Position numbers and translations under genes: made by a program
NCBI GenBank assembly: GCA_009926625.1
Contig: RFON01000019.1
Location: 1 to 46,424, forward strand
Reading direction: 5' to 3'
Origin: Planctomycetota bacterium
GTDB taxonomy: Bacteria > Planctomycetota > Phycisphaerae > Phycisphaerales > SM1A02
DNA length: 46,424 bases
Part shown: piece after piece, positions 1-7,787 of the stretch
How positions within the stretch are numbered: position 1 is the stretch's first letter
Layout of the letters: every line of letters begins with the position of its first letter
The notes under the pieces: model-generated
The model's input: the letters and a program-made list of their open reading frames with translations, nothing else
What the model was told of the DNA's origin: nothing
The model's database searches: none

Positions 1-327
1 CACAGCACCTACTTCATGATCCTGCTCGAGACGGGGCTGGTTGGGTTTCTCCTGTTTGGCTGGTGGAGCGTGCTGTTCGCGTGGCAGTCCGTGCAGTTGG
101 TTCGAATCGATCCGCTGCGCATTGCTGCCTTTGGCGGAGCCATCATTTGGTTCTCAGCCGCAGCATTCGACTCCTTCAACACGCGCGGCGTGTTCCTGAC
201 CGCCGGCGTGATCATGATCGCGCTCAGTGCGATGCCGCGGGGACGCGCGCAACGCGAACCAACCCTGCCTGCGACGCGATGTCTGGCCGAATGCCCCCGC
301 TGCGGGCGCAGTGTGTGCTGCGCGTGA
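1..327 (+). CDS. O-antigen ligase-like membrane protein, C-terminal fragment
   Basis: The frame is open from the first base, so the gene begins outside the window. The visible part starts HSTYFMILLETGLVGFLLF, which resembles the conserved late segment of O-antigen ligase/polymerase (Wzy/WaaL-type) proteins, where a His and an E-T-G motif precede the last membrane helices. At least two hydrophobic helices follow, then a polar tail with several cysteines ending CGRSVCCA. Such enzymes join or polymerise lipid-linked glycans at the periplasmic face of the inner membrane. The convergent neighbours, an epimerase and a sugar-phosphate transferase, fit a surface-glycan locus. Only about 109 residues are visible, so the family call is an inference. 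The Cys-rich tail is not a feature I know from this family. Confidence 0.55.
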   Translation, partial: HSTYFMILLETGLVGFLLFGWWSVLFAWQSVQLVRIDPLRIAAFGGAIIWFSAAAFDSFNTRGVFLTAGVIMIALSAMPRGRAQREPTLPATRCLAECPRCGRSVCCA

Positions 328-338
328 CGCGCCGCGAT

Positions 339-1340
339 TCACCGCGGGTTCGTTGATCGCACCGCGCTTGCAGCGCTCACCATCGCTGCGACGATGTCCT
401 CGATCGATCGCGTTGCCAAGGTGCCGATCAGGCCGCGCAGCTTTTCCAGCGACGGCGTGCGCCGCGCCATGTCTTCGAACCCGCCACCGTAGACCTCGGC
501 GTAGGGCAGCAGGCGCACGGAAGAGTTGCTCTTGCATGCGCGGATCACCAGCGAAGCAAGGTCGCCGATCGAAACAGGCGAGTCGCTGCCGACATTCACG
601 ACCTCGCCCGTAGCCGCGGCGCACGACATCAGTCGGATTAGCGCATCCACAGCGTCGTGCACACTGTTGAAACAGCGCGTTTGCGTTCCATCGCCGTGCA
701 CGATCAGATCACGGTCGGCACGAGCTGCATCGATGAAGGAGGGAATCACCATTCCGTAGTGGGGCGACTGCCGTGCGCCAACGGTGTTGAACAGCCGCAC
801 CACAACGACGCCAAGTCCCGACTCTTTCGCGTGCGCGAACGCAAGGAACTCGTCGAGCGCCTTCGTGCATGCATACGACCATCGGCGCGTGGTCGTTGCT
901 CCGAGCCGCCAGTCATCGCTTTCTCGAAGCGGGGCATCTTGCATCGAACCCATCTTGCCATAGACCTCGGAACTGCTGGCAAGCAGGACGCGCCGCTGGT
1001 GGCGCGCGCATGCATCCAACACATGCTCTGTTCCCCGCGTGTTGGTGATGATTGTTGACACGGGGCGTTCCATCACCAATCGAACCCCGACGGCGGCAGC
1101 GAGGTGAAAGACTCGGTCCACATCCGCCACCGCGCGGTCAACCGCCGCAGCATCGAGGATGTCAGCATGCACAAACTGAAAGCGAGCGCCCGCCCGTTCC
1201 TCCAAAGCCGCCACATTCTCTCGGCGACCCGTCGAGAGATTGTCGAACGCGATCACATCGTCGCCAGCGGCAAGGAGCGCTTCGCAGAGGTGACTTCCGA
1301 TGAAGCCCGCACCGCCAGTCACGAGTGTCCGCACAGGCAT
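339..1340 (-). CDS. NAD-dependent sugar-nucleotide epimerase/dehydratase
   Basis: Extended short-chain dehydrogenase of 333 residues. The Rossmann motif TGGAGFIGSH lies at the N-terminus, and the catalytic Ser and Y-x-x-x-K appear as SSSEVYG and SYACTK. Such enzymes epimerise, dehydrate or decarboxylate UDP/dTDP-sugars in the cytoplasm; the SSSEVYG signature is common in UDP-glucuronate decarboxylases and UDP-glucose 4-epimerases. The substrate cannot be fixed from sequence alone. The frame stays open 26 codons further upstream, but the Rossmann fold begins at MPVRTLVTGG, so I start there. It lies 34 nt downstream of the sugar-phosphate transferase and probably supplies sugar nucleotide to the same glycan pathway. 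A TAGTCT hexamer sits 11 nt before this ATG, so it may also have its own promoter. Confidence 0.85.
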   Translation of the reverse strand: MPVRTLVTGGAGFIGSHLCEALLAAGDDVIAFDNLSTGRRENVAALEERAGARFQFVHADILDAAAVDRAVADVDRVFHLAAAVGVRLVMERPVSTIITNTRGTEHVLDACARHQRRVLLASSSEVYGKMGSMQDAPLRESDDWRLGATTTRRWSYACTKALDEFLAFAHAKESGLGVVVVRLFNTVGARQSPHYGMVIPSFIDAARADRDLIVHGDGTQTRCFNSVHDAVDALIRLMSCAAATGEVVNVGSDSPVSIGDLASLVIRACKSNSSVRLLPYAEVYGGGFEDMARRTPSLEKLRGLIGTLATRSIEDIVAAMVSAASAVRSTNPR

Positions 1341-1351
1341 GGTGCTCGGCA

Positions 1352-1357
1352 AGACTA
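1352..1357 (-). promoter_or_regulatory. Putative -10 hexamer for the epimerase gene
   Basis: TAGTCT on the minus strand, 11 nt before the ATG at 1340. It lies in the short gap after the upstream gene's stop codon. No clear -35. Confidence 0.4.
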
Positions 1358-1374
1358 TCCGCAGCGAATCGCGT

Positions 1375-2865
1375 TCAGCGTCGAACGCCAACCAATGCCC
1401 ACACGCTGGCGCGCACAAGAACGGTCGCGCCGATGTACGCCGCGGCGAAAATCGCCATCGACCAGCGTGAGTACAGGCGGTCGGGCGTCCAAGCAGCCGC
1501 CACGGCAGCCGTCGCTACGCCTGCGCCGAGCAAAGCCGAGACCGTTGCGTGCCGAAGCGCTTGAAGTCCACCGCCGCGCCAAGCGGACCAGTACTCGCCG
1601 CGCAGCGCGCTTGCCGCCACGCACGATGCGACCACGAGCGGCAAGCTCCATCCGATCGAGCCGCGCAGTTCCGGCGGAATCACAAATTCCCAGCGCAGCA
1701 GGTAGCCCAACTGCAATGCTCCAGACATCACCGCGACATCAAGCAGCATCCTCACGAGCGGCCAAATCGGGTGAAGCCGCGGCGTGGATGGCGGATCGTC
1801 GGCGACCTGACGCAGCCAACGCCAGGCAACGCCAACAACGGCGGCGATGCCGATGATGATCGCCGCGCTCGCGGAGCGTTCAAGACTTGGATCGGCAGCC
1901 GCAATGCCCGCCGCTGCGAACATCGCCGCAAGCCCGCCAGCCACCACGAACACCGCTGATGATCGTTGACCGAGTCGCGCAGCCAGCAGGTGCGTCGAAT
2001 GATCGCGCCCGCCCTGCAGCGGGCTGACGCCTCGTGCGAGACGCGAGAGCGACACAAAGATCATGTCGGCGAGGGGCACGGCACAGCAGCCGATCGCCAG
2101 CGCTGCGGCGCTCCACATGCGGACTGCACCGCACTGCGGCGTGGCCAACCGAGCATCCCCCGCAAGCAGGGGCAGGGCTGCCAGGAGAAACCCAAGCATG
2201 AGCGAGCCGCAGTCACCCATGAAGATGCGCGCGGGCGGCGCGTTGTGGAAGAGGAAACCGAGCGACGCTCCCGATGCAAGCAGCGCCACATCGCGCAGCG
2301 CCGTCTTCAGCGTGCCCGACGGCAGCCCCAGCGAAATCCCGCCGAGTCCGATCATCGCAACGGTGGCAGCCACACCATCCATGTTGTCGATCATGTTGAC
2401 CGCATTCATGACGGAGAGGATCCACAGGAACGCGAGCGCGGTGTCGATGATGTCGATCCCCGTCAACTGCACGCCACCCATCGACCACAGGAAGCCGCTC
2501 GCAACCAGCGCCTGCAGCGCCAGCTTCCAGCGCGGCGCAAGGTGCAGCATGTCATCGATCAGTCCCACGGATGCAGCGGCGACCGTGCAGACGATGAGCG
2601 CCAGCAGCGGATTCGCATGCAGGCTCGTGGCATCGCGAAACTCGCCGCTGATTCCGCGCGCAAACGCGATCGCGGCAAGCAGTCCAACGCAGATCCCGAC
2701 ACCACCGAAGAGCGCAGTTGGCGCCGAATGCCAGCGATCCGAACGAACAGGCGCGTTCCATCCGCGTGCCCCCGCAAGCCTCCGCACTGCGCCGACCCCC
2801 GCTGCGGAGCATGCCGCGCCGAGCGCCAACATGACCACCATCTGCAGCAGCGGATCAGCGCTCAC
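1375..2865 (-). CDS. MraY/WecA-family sugar-phosphate transferase with extra C-terminal membrane domain
   Basis: Polytopic membrane protein of 496 residues. The first ~340 residues carry the signatures of polyprenyl-phosphate N-acetylhexosamine-1-phosphate transferases: the Asp pair in VGLIDDM, NMIDNMDG, FMGDCGS, and a His loop GGRDHSTHLL. It should transfer a sugar-1-phosphate from a UDP-sugar to undecaprenyl phosphate, the first membrane step of a glycan. Family members are usually about 320-390 residues. Here ~150 extra residues follow with four more helices, and motifs such as YLLRWEF and YSRWSMAIF resemble the N-terminal membrane segment of FlaA1/CapD-type proteins. Translation starts at GTG, 7 nt after a TACGAT hexamer. 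The epimerase gene follows directly. Confidence 0.85.
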   Translation of the reverse strand: MSADPLLQMVVMLALGAACSAAGVGAVRRLAGARGWNAPVRSDRWHSAPTALFGGVGICVGLLAAIAFARGISGEFRDATSLHANPLLALIVCTVAAASVGLIDDMLHLAPRWKLALQALVASGFLWSMGGVQLTGIDIIDTALAFLWILSVMNAVNMIDNMDGVAATVAMIGLGGISLGLPSGTLKTALRDVALLASGASLGFLFHNAPPARIFMGDCGSLMLGFLLAALPLLAGDARLATPQCGAVRMWSAAALAIGCCAVPLADMIFVSLSRLARGVSPLQGGRDHSTHLLAARLGQRSSAVFVVAGGLAAMFAAAGIAAADPSLERSASAAIIIGIAAVVGVAWRWLRQVADDPPSTPRLHPIWPLVRMLLDVAVMSGALQLGYLLRWEFVIPPELRGSIGWSLPLVVASCVAASALRGEYWSAWRGGGLQALRHATVSALLGAGVATAAVAAAWTPDRLYSRWSMAIFAAAYIGATVLVRASVWALVGVRR

Positions 2866-2872
2866 TCATCGC

Positions 2873-2878
2873 ATCGTA
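2873..2878 (-). promoter_or_regulatory. Putative -10 hexamer, leaderless type, for the transferase
   Basis: TACGAT on the minus strand, 7 nt before the GTG at 2865. Confidence 0.45.
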
Positions 2879-2936
2879 TGCACCGAAAGTGCGGACTGGG
2901 CTGCAGTCATGCAGCGAGTCGGCACCTCCGCACCCG

Positions 2937-5648
2937 TCAGGATGTCGGCTCGCGCGCGGGCCCGAGGATCTCGTAGCCGCTCTCGATCCCCTGCAGGATC
3001 CGTGAATAGGGGCATCGGATGTAGCCGCGACCTGCCGGCGGATCGGTGATTGCTTCGAAGCGAACCGTCACGACCAGAATCTCATTGCCCTTGGAGAACA
3101 TCACGCCGCGCCCACCAGCGACAACGAAGTTGGCGCCAGGATTGATCGTCCAGTCATTGATGTTCGAGTCCCACGGCTGCTGGAAGCGGACCGAACCGTC
3201 GGTGTTTCGGAACTGGAATGTCAGCTGCTTTGTCGACGAGTTGGTCCACAAGAAGTCGATGGTGCCGTCCGAGTCATAGTCCTCCGCATCAGCGAGCGTG
3301 AACCCCTTCGACGGACCCGTCGACTCCGTCACTTCAACGATGCCGCTGGAGTTGACCGATGCAGACAGCACAACGCTTTGGTCAGGATCCACCGCGATCA
3401 CTTCGCGGCGACCATCGTCGTTGATGTCAACAACCCTGAATCGCCAGTTGCCCGCACCGAGATCGCCCTCGACCTTGTTCGTGACCGCACCGCCCTGCAC
3501 AACCCAGAACTTGATCGTCTCACCATCCGCTGCCAGGAATACCGGGGCATCCGCACCGCTGTTCGTCCAGTCTCCGATACCTACAAAGGTGTCGCCCACG
3601 CTGATCGTGCCGACGGTGATGGTTTCCGTGATGCGCTTCCCCACGCGCAGCCACGCCTTCACCTTTCGAGTGGCAGGCACAAGGAACACAACATCCGACG
3701 AGCGGTCGCCATTGACATCGCCAACACCAAGTGGAATCCAACTAGGGTCGTAGAAACCCAGATAGGCGATCGTTTCGCTTTCCGTCTCAAGGGCGCCATT
3801 CCCGTCGGTCAACATGATCGCAACGCGGTGCTGTGCGCGGTCAATGGCAATCACCGATGCACGCGCCACACCCCAAGGCTCGACAGTCGGCGTCGCAGGG
3901 ATGGTGGTGCCGGATCCGATTCCGCCCGTCGATGGCGCAGATCCACCCGTGCCGGGCCCGTTGGTCGCAATGCCGTCGGCATAGCCAGACGCACCTGGAG
4001 CTTGGGGGGTCGATGCAACGACCGCCGCAACAACATCAGGTCCGGCGATGGCGTTTTCGCCGAAGGTCCACCCAAACAACCCAGTGACGATCGGCGTCCC
4101 GAGGGAATTGACATTGTGGCGGCTGCCAAGCACGGCACGCGAACCATTCGCGCTGACCGCAAGCACTTCGCCCACGCCTTGCGCTTTGCGCGCACTGGGG
4201 GTCCACAGGTCGGATGACTCGATGGTCCACTCGCCTCCCACGCCGCGGTTGAATGCGAAGCCAGCACCCGCGTTCACGCCATCGGGCGCTGCGGTCTCGT
4301 AACCAGGGCAACCGACCAACACCATCGATCCATTCAGCGCCAGCCGAACGGAGTAGCCGAACGCATTGTTCGCGTTCGCCTCGCGCGCGAAGAGGATGCC
4401 ATCGTCGACCCAACTCCCCGCCTCGCGACGGAAGAGAAACGCAGCCCCTTCACCGCTGGATGCATCGCCCTCGATGTCCTCGTCGAATCCCGGCGCACCA
4501 ATGGCAATCGCGTCGCCTTGCACGGACACGGACGCGCCGAAGGCATCGTTCGAAGCGGCACCCGCGAAGGCGAGCGTTGCTTCCGGGCTCGTTCCCCAAG
4601 TGCCTGCCTCGCCCTTGCTGCGTCGGAACACAAAGGCAGCACCGGTGTTCACGGCGTCGTCACTGTCGGCGTTCTGCGCTCCAACAACCAGGACATCGCC
4701 ATCGATCGCGACCTGTGATCCAAACTGGTCCTGCGCCACTGCATCTTCGAGCGTCAACTTGCTGACCTGCGTAAATGTGCCGTCGGTGCCCTCGAACAGA
4801 TAGACGGCACCTTGGTTCGCAGCGCCCTGATAAGGCGATCCCACGACGATGCGTGTGTCGTTTCGCAGGCCAGGCTCGACATCAATGGCCACGGACCCGC
4901 CGAAGTATCCAATCGACTCCTGGTCGGCGGCGCGAAGCACACGATTGGCCACGCGGTAGGTCACGAGTCCGCCACCCTCTTCATCTTCGAAGGTCGCGGT
5001 CGTGCCCCACAGGTTGTCCTCGGGACTACGCTGGAAAACCAATGCGCGCCCAGCAAAAACTGGAGCGCCAGTCACGGATGCAATCGGTGCGCCCACGACA
5101 ATCGTGTCGCCGCTGATGGCGACTGACCAACCAAAGAGCGAGATGGCGGGCGGTGCGACGATCGCGCCAGCGTTGTTCTGTGGCGGCGGTGCAGGAATCT
5201 TCTGGACATGAACGAACGCAGCCGACGCGTCGTCATACTCGAAGATGTGCACGGCACCCGCTGCCGCGACGGAGTTCACCGTTTCGTCGGATGCGCCAAC
5301 AACCAAGATCGTTCCGTCCTCGTTCATCGCGCACGACGCACCGAAACCATCCCCAAGCACCTGCGGATCAGCTGTGATCGCCTGAGGGATCACTTGCCAG
5401 TCTGCGCCCAGTCCCACGATTCGCCCGTTCGATCCGCCTCCCCGCGATCCATTCGGCGAGACATTCAGTGGGGCATCGCTCCCGGCGGCAGTCTTGCCGC
5501 GTGGGGACTCCAACTTTCCAACGCGCGCGTCCTGCGCCGAAGCCGTCAGCACCGATGCGCATGCGATCGCTCCTGCTGCCACGGTCAGCGACAGGCGAGG
5601 CAAGGTGCGTGCGGTGTTCGCGGATCGAGTCGAGTGCTTCATGTTCAT
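2937..5648 (-). CDS. Secreted FG-GAP repeat (beta-propeller) protein
   Basis: Protein of 903 residues with an N-terminal signal peptide (basic start, hydrophobic core, likely cut after ASA before QDARVG). Residues ~90-530 hold about seven repeats of the form FGxSVAIxGDxIVVGAP...GAAFVFRR, the integrin-alpha-type FG-GAP blade. Many blades contain Asp-rich loops that could bind calcium. A Gly/Ser/Thr/Pro linker follows near 545-590. Residues ~600-900 hold a second set of VCBS-like blades, for example GDVNGDRSSDVVF and VDINDDGRREVIA. Proteins of this type are exported and usually bind ligands or matrix; no catalytic domain is visible. The start at MNMKHS gives the most compact signal peptide. It ends 71 nt before the start of the transferase gene. 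Its specific role is unknown. Confidence 0.85.
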   Translation of the reverse strand: MNMKHSTRSANTARTLPRLSLTVAAGAIACASVLTASAQDARVGKLESPRGKTAAGSDAPLNVSPNGSRGGGSNGRIVGLGADWQVIPQAITADPQVLGDGFGASCAMNEDGTILVVGASDETVNSVAAAGAVHIFEYDDASAAFVHVQKIPAPPPQNNAGAIVAPPAISLFGWSVAISGDTIVVGAPIASVTGAPVFAGRALVFQRSPEDNLWGTTATFEDEEGGGLVTYRVANRVLRAADQESIGYFGGSVAIDVEPGLRNDTRIVVGSPYQGAANQGAVYLFEGTDGTFTQVSKLTLEDAVAQDQFGSQVAIDGDVLVVGAQNADSDDAVNTGAAFVFRRSKGEAGTWGTSPEATLAFAGAASNDAFGASVSVQGDAIAIGAPGFDEDIEGDASSGEGAAFLFRREAGSWVDDGILFAREANANNAFGYSVRLALNGSMVLVGCPGYETAAPDGVNAGAGFAFNRGVGGEWTIESSDLWTPSARKAQGVGEVLAVSANGSRAVLGSRHNVNSLGTPIVTGLFGWTFGENAIAGPDVVAAVVASTPQAPGASGYADGIATNGPGTGGSAPSTGGIGSGTTIPATPTVEPWGVARASVIAIDRAQHRVAIMLTDGNGALETESETIAYLGFYDPSWIPLGVGDVNGDRSSDVVFLVPATRKVKAWLRVGKRITETITVGTISVGDTFVGIGDWTNSGADAPVFLAADGETIKFWVVQGGAVTNKVEGDLGAGNWRFRVVDINDDGRREVIAVDPDQSVVLSASVNSSGIVEVTESTGPSKGFTLADAEDYDSDGTIDFLWTNSSTKQLTFQFRNTDGSVRFQQPWDSNINDWTINPGANFVVAGGRGVMFSKGNEILVVTVRFEAITDPPAGRGYIRCPYSRILQGIESGYEILGPAREPTS

Positions 5649-5686
5649 GCTTTCATCTACGAGTGCGCGGGGTCATTCGTTCTCAG

Positions 5687-6334
5687 TCATGCGGCGTTTC
5701 CAGCCTTGGTCGAAAGGCGGCTCATCGGCACTTCCGCCGAAACCAGTGTTTCCTCGCCGAACGGAACCGAGCCGATGAAAAGCGTACCGCCGAGGGACTG
5801 CACGGTCGCAGCGGCAAGCCCGAACGCTGCATCAGCCAACGAAGCGCGAGAGCACCCTGCCTCGTCGAGTGCATGGATGCGCAAGGTGCCTCCGTCGAGC
5901 CGCACCACCAAGGTGACATTGCAGCGGTCCGCGTCAAGTTGTCGCGCGCTGCCGTGGCTCATTGCCCAGGCGCACGCCTCGATCGATCGCCGCAGGATGC
6001 CAAAAACGATGATTCCCACGGGTCCGGCAGCATGGTCGGCGGCGCGCGGATCGATTTCCACGCGGATTCGCGCGCCTGCTTCATCGGCGCGACCCATCAA
6101 TGTTTGAACGGCCTCGAGCACATCGGCTGCAAGAGTCCGACTGCCATCGGGCATGTGCGCTTTCCAGCCGAATCGCTCCGCTGCGACCGTTGGCGCATCC
6201 AAATCTGCGCAAAGACCGTCTTCGGCGCAGGGCGCTGGCTGGTCGTTCGGCAATCGAGCAGCCCAGTCCGTTGCGCGAATCGTCGGCCCTCCATGCCATG
6301 TTGTGTGTGGAGCGCTGATGTGGGTTTCGTCCAT
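5687..6334 (-). CDS. Degenerate GHKL (histidine-kinase-type) ATPase domain protein
   Basis: Protein of 215 residues without signal peptide or membrane helix. The C-terminal half (about residues 75-210) has the order of a HATPase_c domain: a helix IVFGILRRSIEACAW where the N box would be, a strand before HALDEAG where the D-x-G box would be, and AFGLAAATVQSLGGTLFI matching the GLGLA...GG region. The N-box Asn is replaced (RSIEA instead of NAIEA) and the G1 box is poor, so ATP binding is doubtful. No H box or receiver domain is present. The start is fixed by a strong ribosome binding site, AAGGAGGG, just before the ATG at 6334; the frame is open 12 codons further. Role unknown; perhaps a regulatory or anti-sigma-like relic. 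Confidence 0.6.
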   Translation of the reverse strand: MDETHISAPHTTWHGGPTIRATDWAARLPNDQPAPCAEDGLCADLDAPTVAAERFGWKAHMPDGSRTLAADVLEAVQTLMGRADEAGARIRVEIDPRAADHAAGPVGIIVFGILRRSIEACAWAMSHGSARQLDADRCNVTLVVRLDGGTLRIHALDEAGCSRASLADAAFGLAAATVQSLGGTLFIGSVPFGEETLVSAEVPMSRLSTKAGNAA

Positions 6335-6352
6335 GGACCCTCCTTCAACAAC

Positions 6353-6380
6353 AATGTCCGATACCCGCACGCGCGGTCAA
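6353..6380 (-). promoter_or_regulatory. Putative sigma70-type promoter for the GHKL-like gene
   Basis: On the minus strand TTGACC (6375-6380) and GACATT (6353-6358) are separated by 16 nt. The transcript would have a short leader that includes the AAGGAGGG ribosome binding site. Confidence 0.5.
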
Positions 6381-6413
6381 GTACGCCCCACCAGATTGGC
6401 AATGTCTGAACCG

Positions 6414-6434
6414 AAAAGCGGCGTGGAACCGCCG
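6414..6434 (-). terminator. Possible intrinsic terminator after moxR
   Basis: Read on the minus strand, a 5-bp GC stem CGGCG/CGCCG with a 6-nt loop is followed by C and four T. It sits 50 nt after the moxR stop codon. Short stem and short T run, so tentative. Confidence 0.4.
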
Positions 6435-6484
6435 TCCCCCTCAATACACCGCGCCGCTCGCGCGCTCTCCGAGGAATCGCCAAA

Positions 6485-7498
6485 TCACGCGGGCACGCGC
6501 GCGTCCGTCGGCAGCGTCTCGAGGGCGTTCGAGATGATCGAATCTGGGTGAACGCCCTCCGCCTCTCCCTCGAAGTTGATCAGCACACGGTGCCGCAGCG
6601 CGGGCAGCGCGCACTTGCGGATGTCATCGGTCGTGACCTGCGCGCGGCCGCCAAGGAGTGCGATGACCTTCGCGCCCAACACCAAAGTCTGCGCGGCACG
6701 CGGACTCGCGCCGAAGCGCAGGTACTTGTTGGTCATCGGCGTGGCAAACGGTCCCTGCGGATGGGTCGCCAACACGAGCCGCACCGCATAGTCCTGCACA
6801 TGCGGGGCGATCATCACATGTCGCACGAGTTTCTGGTGGGACAGGATCGACTTCGCATCCAGAACCCGCTCGATCGTCGCACCTTCGCCCGCCGTGGTGC
6901 GATTGAGAATCTCCGCGAGTTCCTCGCGAGAGCTGTAGCCCACCTCCAACTTGAAGAAGAATCGGTCGAGCTGCGCCTCGGGAAGTGGATAGGTTCCCTC
7001 TTGCTCGATCGGGTTCTGCGTGGCCATGACGAGGAACGGCTTCTCAAGCGCATGCGTCGAGCCACCCACGGTCACGCTTCGCTCCTGCATCGCCTCGAGC
7101 AGCGACGACTGTGTCTTCGGTGTGGCACGATTGATCTCGTCCGCCAAGAGGATCTGCGTGAACACTGGACCCTTTCGGAACTGGAAGTCGCGGCCGCCGT
7201 CGCGCTCCACCACGATGGTGGTGCCGGTGACATCGGCGGGCATCAGGTCGGGGGTGAACTGGATCCGGCTGAAGTCCAGCGACAGTGCTTGCGACAGAGA
7301 ACGCACCAAGAGCGTCTTGCCCAGCCCAGGAACGCCTTCGAGCAGGGCATGCCCGTTGGCGAAGAGCGCGATCAACACGCCATCCACCACCGCGTGGTGA
7401 CCGACGACAGCCTTTTGGATCTCACGCCGAACGCGCTGGAAATCCTGTTGAAAGCGCGCTGCGTGCTGTTCGACCGCTGCTTGGTGCTGTTCGCTCAT
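6485..7498 (-). CDS. MoxR-family AAA+ ATPase
   Basis: AAA+ ATPase of 337 residues. Visible motifs are Walker A GVPGLGKT, Walker B ILLADEINRA, sensor-1 ATQNPIEQEGTYPLPEAQLDRF, and the C-terminal lid. MoxR proteins act as chaperone-like ATPases that mature or activate partners, usually with DUF58/von Willebrand-A proteins encoded next door. No such partner is adjacent; the next gene downstream is the GHKL-like protein after a possible terminator. The frame is open far upstream, but that stretch overlaps the riboswitch and the next gene on the other strand, so it is not coding. Two ATGs are possible, 7507 and 7498. The TACGAT hexamer overlaps the first and lies 7 nt before the second, so I choose 7498. 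Confidence 0.9.
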   Translation of the reverse strand: MSEQHQAAVEQHAARFQQDFQRVRREIQKAVVGHHAVVDGVLIALFANGHALLEGVPGLGKTLLVRSLSQALSLDFSRIQFTPDLMPADVTGTTIVVERDGGRDFQFRKGPVFTQILLADEINRATPKTQSSLLEAMQERSVTVGGSTHALEKPFLVMATQNPIEQEGTYPLPEAQLDRFFFKLEVGYSSREELAEILNRTTAGEGATIERVLDAKSILSHQKLVRHVMIAPHVQDYAVRLVLATHPQGPFATPMTNKYLRFGASPRAAQTLVLGAKVIALLGGRAQVTTDDIRKCALPALRHRVLINFEGEAEGVHPDSIISNALETLPTDARVPA

Positions 7499-7505
7499 GC
7501 GGTCC

Positions 7506-7511
7506 ATCGTA
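7506..7511 (-). promoter_or_regulatory. Putative -10 hexamer, leaderless type, for moxR
   Basis: TACGAT on the minus strand, 7 nt before the ATG at 7498. Because it covers the alternative ATG at 7507, it helps choose the start. Confidence 0.45.
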
Positions 7512-7549
7512 AGACCAGTTCGCCTGCGGAGGGCGCGATTCCCGCGACG

Positions 7550-7735
7550 CGCGCCACAGGTTTGACCAGCGCGCGAGCAGCCGTTACCGTCACTTTCGCT
7601 GCGACCGATGCCGCAGCACGCTCCTGCCTGGAGGAATGCGGTGCAAGTCCGCAGCGATCGCGTCACCGTGAGCAGTTGGATGCACGAATCCAGCCGCAAG
7701 TCGGGTCGACCAAGCAGGTGCGTGGTCATGCTCGT
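7550..7735 (+). promoter_or_regulatory. Cobalamin riboswitch
   Basis: The core at 7630-7672 reads GGAATGCGGTGCAAGTCCGC followed by AGCGATCGCGTCACCGTGAG. This matches the conserved cobalamin-riboswitch core (GGGAA, variable stem, GTG-AA-TCC, GC-G, ACTGT/ACCGT). A B12-box-like segment, AAGTCGGGTCGACC, follows at about 7698-7711, and an AGGTTTGACC segment at about 7558-7567 is the likely 5' strand of the closing region. The element points toward the gene at 7788. An 8-bp hairpin (7741-7763) lies between the aptamer and the start codon. No T run follows it, so control is more likely on translation than by termination. The exact 5' and 3' ends are estimates. Confidence 0.82.
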
Positions 7736-7740
7736 CCCTT

Positions 7741-7763
7741 GGATCCTGCGCTGAACAGGGTCC
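7741..7763 (+). promoter_or_regulatory. Expression-platform hairpin candidate
   Basis: GGATCCTG pairs with CAGGGTCC (one G-U pair) around a 7-nt loop. The 5' strand could instead pair with GATCC at 7777-7781, next to the purine-rich stretch before the ATG at 7788, which would give two exclusive folds. Confidence 0.4.
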
Positions 7764-7787
7764 GCATGCAAAGAAAGATCCGTTTTC

